The notes under the pieces: generated by a model
What the model was told of the DNA's origin: nothing
Database searches by the model: none
The model's input: the letters and a program-made list of their open reading frames with translations, nothing else
Made by a program: the position numbers and the translations under genes
In this document: in pieces, positions 59,602 to 63,770 of the stretch
Numbering within the stretch: position 1 is the first letter of the stretch
Layout: every line of letters starts with the position of its first letter
NCBI GenBank assembly: GCA_947474365.1
Contig: CANJIU010000050.1
Location: 1 to 63,770, forward strand
Reading direction: 5' to 3'
Length of the DNA: 63,770 bases
From: Opitutia bacterium
GTDB taxonomy: Bacteria > Verrucomicrobiota > Verrucomicrobiia > Opitutales > Opitutaceae

Positions 59602-62600
59602 ATGAATCCTCGTTTCCGCCTCGGAGTGTTGGTCATCGTCGCGATGGTCGCTGGGCTCGCGTTCTTGCGACGACCCGGTGCCCCCGAAACCACGTCCAGC
59701 GCGGCTTTCAGCGAGCGGGGTCGATCCGCGACGGTCAAGCACCCGGCGAAGCCGACGCCTGCAACCGAGATGAAATCTCCGTTGGCAACGAAATCGCCCA
59801 CCGGCATGACAGCGCTGCGGGCAGGCGCGCTGGCAAAAACGGCGGCCTTCGAGGAGTGGTTGACGGAGTGGCGGCGGGCCGATTCGACCACCCGGCCGGC
59901 ACTGGTCGCCACGGGCCGCGATCGCATGGTCGCCCGAAGGGCGGCGCTTGCCCAACTGATCGAAATTGATCCCCGCCTCGCTTTGGAAAAAGCACTCCCC
60001 GAGGGCCTGCGCGCAGAATTGCCGGCGGACCTGCAAGCCCTACTCGAACGGCGCATCGACGCCCGCGGCGACTTCGATGTTCAGATTTCATGCGGCCCCA
60101 ATGAATCGCACACCGACCGGTTTGCCATCATCAACGGCGAACGCTACGCGGCCCATGTGTTCGGCCGGCGCGACCACCAAGGCACCAAGTTCGGGGTGCC
60201 ACTGCATGGCATCGCCATCGATGGCTCGATCGCACTCGATCCTGCCCCCTATCGCGAACTCGACCCCGTGGAAAAGGCCGTCCGCGGCTTCGATCCGGAA
60301 AAGACCGTGGTTCTTGTCGGAGATGAAATCGTCTCCGCCAACTCCTTCACCGATCTGCAGAAATTGAACGAAGAACTCGTCGCCGCCGAATCGGTTCCTG
60401 GTCCGCTCGTCCTCCGCGAAGCGAGCGCCGGCACACCCAGCGGGCCGGAAGTGCCGTCCACCGCCGCAGTGACCTCACCGGCTAGCTGGATTCTCGGCCC
60501 GAAGCGCGTGCTCTGGGTGAAGGTAGATTTCTCCGACGCCACCGGCGCGGTCGCCACCGACGCTCAGATCGCCGTCACCAACACCGCCGTCACCGAATTC
60601 TACCAGTCCGTTTCCCAGGGCAAGACGACGATGACGTTTTCCATTCTGCCGGCACTGCTCCGGCTGCCCAAGGACAAGGCGTACTACAATTCCTTCAGCA
60701 CCAGCGACGACGAGTTGGCGGAAGCGGCGCGGACCCTCGCAAAGCAATATGACGCCGCCAACGGTGGCACCGGAACCTACGATCCCGACCGCTACGACCG
60801 CTGGATCGTGCTGTTCAGCAACGTCGCGATCTACACGTTCTCCGGCAAGGCACAGACCGGGGGACCACGGGTGAAAATGCACGGAACGATCGCACCCGGA
60901 ATTGTCGCCCACGAATTGGGTCACACGCAAAGCCTCGACCACGCCCACTATTGGCTCCCCTCGGGCACGTCTGCGATCGGCCCCGGCGCGCACGTGGAAT
61001 ACGGCGACACCTTCGACTCGATGGGTTTTTCGACCGGGAGCGCCAATAATTTTTTCAATGCCCCGGAAAAGGCGAAGCTCGGCTACCTCGAAAGCGCGGA
61101 CATCTCCGCCATCACGCAGTCCGGCACGTATCGGATCGCCCGGCATGATCATCCCGACGCCTCCGGCGTGCGCGCGCTGAAAGTGACGCCGGGGAACGTC
61201 GAATACGAATACTGGTTCGAACAACGTCAGTTCGGACCGACCAATTTGACCACGGCACAGCTTGATCGACTGCGCAACGGCGTGATGGTTCATTGGGGCC
61301 CGGGAAAAGCACCGCGTTTCACCAACGGAGGCGGCAGCTATCTGATCGACGGAACTCCCGGCTCGTCTGGGGGTGCCAACGACGCGGCGCTCCGCGTCGG
61401 CGAGACATTTGTCGATCCCGATGCCGGCATCACCCTCAGGCCGCTCGCCGTTGGAGGAACCACGCCCAACGAATACATCGACGTTCAGGTCTCTTTCGGC
61501 GCGGCTGCGGGCAATCGCAATCCCGTCCTCGTCGCCAACGCTCCGTCCGGCACGATCAACGCCCGGTCCAATCTGGTGTTCAACGCCAGCGCCACCGACC
61601 CCGACGGAGACCCGCTCTATTTCCGCTGGGATTTTGGCGATGGCAAAGTCCAGCCTCAGCTCGGCTCCGTCACGACCCGCTACACCAAAGGCGGCACCTA
61701 TACCGTCAGCGTCTCGGCGCACGATGGCCGGGGCGGCATCGACGCGAAAAAATTCACCCTCAACGTCGTCGATCCGCTGGTCAACTGGACGCAACGTGCC
61801 TCCGGCCAGTTGTTGGACACGCTTTTCAATGTTATTTTTGCCGGCGACCGGTTTCTGGCCGGTGGCCTCGGCTTCGTGCTCACATCCCCAGACGGCATTC
61901 AATGGACGCGCACCGCAGTGGGGGCGTCGAACGACGGCTGGAGCGGCCTGGCCTATAACGGGACGACGTACGTCGCGGTCGGATTGCGCGGCTCGGGGAC
62001 CGATCGGGGCGGTGTCGTTTACTCCAATGATGGCGCAACGTGGACGTTTGCCACCGTTCCCGCGGGCACGGGACAACTGACCGCAGTGGCCTTTGGCGCC
62101 GATCGCTTCGTCGCCGTAGGGGAACTGGGCCGCATCTACACCTCGCCGGACGGCATCACGTGGACCAACACCCCTTCGCCGGTGACGAATTCCCTCCGGG
62201 CGGTGGCGTTTGCGGAGGGTCAGTTTGTGGCGACCGGCGACAGCGGGCGCATCCTTACATCGGCCGATGGCATCGCGTGGTTGAACCGCTCGGTTTCCAC
62301 CGTCAATTCGCTCCTCAACATCACGCGGCACAAAAGCGCCTGGTACACGTTCTCGCCGACGTCCGAGTGTTTCACATCGGAGGACGGTGCGGTGTGGACG
62401 CGCATTCCTACCTCGGGCCGGACCAGCAGCATGAGCCGAGTGATCTCCACCGCCGGCCTCCTGCTCGGCGTCAATGCCGGCGGGGGCGTCTATATTTCCG
62501 AAGACGCAGGATCATGGGCCAGCCAGCCAGTCGACGCGGGGGCAACGAACCTGATGACCGGCGCGGCGGAGGGCAAGGGACTGATCGCAGTCGTCGGCTC

Positions 62601-63770
62601 CAACGGAATCATCTACACCGCCGCGGCTCCTTCACCTTCCTCTTCACCGTTGATCGCCGCTCCTTCGCTGCGTTTTGAGGCCGATTCACTCAAAGTTTCG
62701 GTTGGTAAGAAAAACGTCCTCTCCGCCAGTGGCGCCGGATTTGTGCGGCTTGAACTCTATGCCAACGGCACGAAGGTCAGCGATATCTCGGGATCAGCGG
62801 GTGCGTTCGCCTGGACGCCTGCGGCCATCGGCACCTATTCGCTCGTCGTTCGCGGCGTCGCAGCCTCGGGTGAAAGCGTTGTCTCCGCGTCGTATCCCGC
62901 CAAGGCGGCGGTGTCGCGGTGGAATTGGCGCAACCCTTCGCCAGTCGGCACGGACCTCGCGGGCGCGGTGCGCGTCGATGGCAAATGGTGGGTCGTCGGG
63001 CGCAGCGGAGCGTTTCTCACCATCAACGCCGACGGCACGTTTTCACGGGTGGATTTTCCCACCACCCAGCATCTCACGGGCATCGCCTACGCGAACGGCC
63101 GCTTCGTCGTTTCCGCCGGTTACCTCGACAGTGCATCCGGGGAGGAAATCGGTCCACTTTGGACCTCGACCGACGGCTATGCGTGGACGCAGTTGCTCCC
63201 AAACGATCTCATCAATCTCAATTTCGTCACCTACGCGGCAGACAAATGGATCGCCGGCAGTGTCGGTTCCGTCCTGGTCACCTCGACCGACGGCGTCACC
63301 TGGTCGCGCCCCGCCAGCGGACTCAACACCCCGATCCGCGGCGCCGCCTTCGGCAACAACCTCTGGGTGGTCGTCGCGGGCGGCGGTAAGATCATTTCGT
63401 CCCCGGACGCCGTGCGCTGGACCGAGCGCACGAGCGGAGTGACGACCGACATGAATTCCGTAACGTTCAACAACGGCACGTTTGTCGCCGCCGGCCTCAA
63501 CGGCGTGATTCTCCGCTCGACCGACGGCATCACGTGGACGCGCGCGACCACCGGTGTGACGACCAACCTCTACGGCGCCGGTGTCGTCGCGGGTTCGTTT
63601 CTCGCCGTCGGCGACAGCGGCCTAGCGCTGCGCATGGCCCACAGATTTGCCGCGACGCATGGGGCGGCGGGGTTTCGGGTTGGAGTCATGATATCGCTGC
63701 ATGATCTGCACCATGGTGCTCAAGATGGCGTATCCCTTCCACAAGCACTCGAAGCCGGGCGGGCGGTCGC
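59602..63770 (+). CDS. Secreted metzincin-type metalloprotease with PKD and propeller-like repeats (3-prime end disrupted)
   Basis: The frame stays open from an ATG at 59602 to the window edge (1389 codons). MNPRFRLGVLVIVAMVAG is a signal or anchor. An unassigned helical part and a PDZ-like stretch (EKTVVLVGDEIVSANSFTDL, about 230-265) come first. The catalytic domain (about 290-560) has HELGHTQSLDH at residues 437-447 (HExxHxxxxxH zinc site) and DSMGF as the Met-turn, fitting M6/M11-like metzincins. A PKD domain follows (about 639-725: DPDGDPLYFRWDFGDG), then about eleven repeats of the form S-[PT]-D-G-x-x-W-[TS], split by an Ig-like domain (about 1030-1095). The last repeat-like residues are AVGDSGLALR near 63624; after this the frame is antisense to a transposase tail, so the natural C-terminus is lost. 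Confidence 0.85.
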   Translation, partial: MNPRFRLGVLVIVAMVAGLAFLRRPGAPETTSSAAFSERGRSATVKHPAKPTPATEMKSPLATKSPTGMTALRAGALAKTAAFEEWLTEWRRADSTTRPALVATGRDRMVARRAALAQLIEIDPRLALEKALPEGLRAELPADLQALLERRIDARGDFDVQISCGPNESHTDRFAIINGERYAAHVFGRRDHQGTKFGVPLHGIAIDGSIALDPAPYRELDPVEKAVRGFDPEKTVVLVGDEIVSANSFTDLQKLNEELVAAESVPGPLVLREASAGTPSGPEVPSTAAVTSPASWILGPKRVLWVKVDFSDATGAVATDAQIAVTNTAVTEFYQSVSQGKTTMTFSILPALLRLPKDKAYYNSFSTSDDELAEAARTLAKQYDAANGGTGTYDPDRYDRWIVLFSNVAIYTFSGKAQTGGPRVKMHGTIAPGIVAHELGHTQSLDHAHYWLPSGTSAIGPGAHVEYGDTFDSMGFSTGSANNFFNAPEKAKLGYLESADISAITQSGTYRIARHDHPDASGVRALKVTPGNVEYEYWFEQRQFGPTNLTTAQLDRLRNGVMVHWGPGKAPRFTNGGGSYLIDGTPGSSGGANDAALRVGETFVDPDAGITLRPLAVGGTTPNEYIDVQVSFGAAAGNRNPVLVANAPSGTINARSNLVFNASATDPDGDPLYFRWDFGDGKVQPQLGSVTTRYTKGGTYTVSVSAHDGRGGIDAKKFTLNVVDPLVNWTQRASGQLLDTLFNVIFAGDRFLAGGLGFVLTSPDGIQWTRTAVGASNDGWSGLAYNGTTYVAVGLRGSGTDRGGVVYSNDGATWTFATVPAGTGQLTAVAFGADRFVAVGELGRIYTSPDGITWTNTPSPVTNSLRAVAFAEGQFVATGDSGRILTSADGIAWLNRSVSTVNSLLNITRHKSAWYTFSPTSECFTSEDGAVWTRIPTSGRTSSMSRVISTAGLLLGVNAGGGVYISEDAGSWASQPVDAGATNLMTGAAEGKGLIAVVGSNGIIYTAAAPSPSSSPLIAAPSLRFEADSLKVSVGKKNVLSASGAGFVRLELYANGTKVSDISGSAGAFAWTPAAIGTYSLVVRGVAASGESVVSASYPAKAAVSRWNWRNPSPVGTDLAGAVRVDGKWWVVGRSGAFLTINADGTFSRVDFPTTQHLTGIAYANGRFVVSAGYLDSASGEEIGPLWTSTDGYAWTQLLPNDLINLNFVTYAADKWIAGSVGSVLVTSTDGVTWSRPASGLNTPIRGAAFGNNLWVVVAGGGKIISSPDAVRWTERTSGVTTDMNSVTFNNGTFVAAGLNGVILRSTDGITWTRATTGVTTNLYGAGVVAGSFLAVGDSGLALRMAHRFAATHGAAGFRVGVMISLHDLHHGAQDGVSLPQALEAGRAV
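63622..63768 (-). CDS. Transposase C-terminal fragment at the right window edge
   Basis: From the right edge, the minus strand encodes 48 codons ending at TAG (63622-63624), including DRPPGFECLWKGYAILSTM and VQIMQRYHD, with a basic tail PKPRRPMRRGKSVGHAQR. The PPG..CLWKGY..L segment resembles the C-termini of IS4-type transposases. The composition of this stretch is more protein-like on this strand than in the protease frame. The element appears inserted into the protease gene near 63624. The family call is tentative because only the tail is present. Confidence 0.5.
   Translation of the reverse strand, partial: DRPPGFECLWKGYAILSTMVQIMQRYHDSNPKPRRPMRRGKSVGHAQR

Noticed and set aside
60475..62331. 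618-codon minus-strand frame
   Set aside because: It is antisense to the metalloprotease, whose zinc motif, PKD domain and repeats lie on the plus strand.
1..63770. tRNA, rRNA and CRISPR arrays
   Set aside because: No TΨC-type motif in a tRNA setting, no rRNA-like stretch and no regularly spaced repeat were seen by eye. A tRNAscan or CRISPR search would be decisive; a hit would overturn this.

Overview
The window is a high-GC bacterial chromosome segment that most resembles an Opitutaceae-type member of the Verrucomicrobiota. This is inference from content: a TonB-dependent receptor with the plug start typical of Opitutus relatives (ELSPFEV then GY..NTTSGSRLNS), a formylglycine sulfatase, many two-component proteins, and DUF-type genes common in that phylum. 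No rRNA, tRNA or CRISPR array was found. Both ends lie in transposase fragments (an IS5-type end at 1-148 and another transposase tail at 63622-63768), so the segment probably stops at insertion-sequence copies.

Layout. 0.2-6.3 kb: secreted esterase, aldo/keto reductase, small membrane and secreted proteins, a seven-EF-hand protein, and a membrane-anchored coiled-coil/Pro-Ala-rich protein. 6.3-15.8 kb: a signalling block on the minus strand, comprising a giant hybrid histidine kinase overlapping a response regulator, a DUF255 thioredoxin-fold protein, and a paralogous response regulator overlapping slyX. 15.8-16.4 kb: gene-poor, with possible decayed coding remnants. 16.4-19 kb: BamE/SHOCT-like lipoprotein and asnB. 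19-24.1 kb: branched-chain amino acid ABC transporter livG-livF-livH-livM, where LivM is fused to the substrate-binding protein and a highly structured spacer separates livF from livH. 24.3-31.1 kb: NO-stress repair gene ric behind an FNR/DNR-like palindrome, then hydrolases (sulfatase, S15/CocE-like, M28-like degenerate peptidase, sialidase-fold protein).

31.3-43 kb: small conserved proteins (DUF2721, DUF2007, GNAT, haem-binding, DUF4202), a large TonB-dependent receptor, an acidic unknown, DAHP synthase, and two large uncharacterised proteins. 43-49.3 kb: prolyl-oligopeptidase-like enzyme, lipoate ligase, RmlD-like reductase, and a kinase/SixA pair overlapping by 4 bp. 49.4-54.5 kb: cofactor region with pdxH, a DUF985 cupin and a small membrane protein, divergent from the NAD de novo operon nadA-nadC-nadB. 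54.5-59.4 kb: GT-C-type membrane glycosyltransferase, gmk, a membrane protein and miaB. 59.6 kb to the end: a secreted metalloprotease with PKD and about eleven propeller-type repeats, apparently interrupted by the right-hand insertion sequence.

Translational coupling is a theme: seven gene pairs share a 4-bp ATGA junction. Two copies of a short palindromic repeat (9461-9568 and 31146-31298) and several hairpin-rich spacers are the main non-coding structures not explained by genes.
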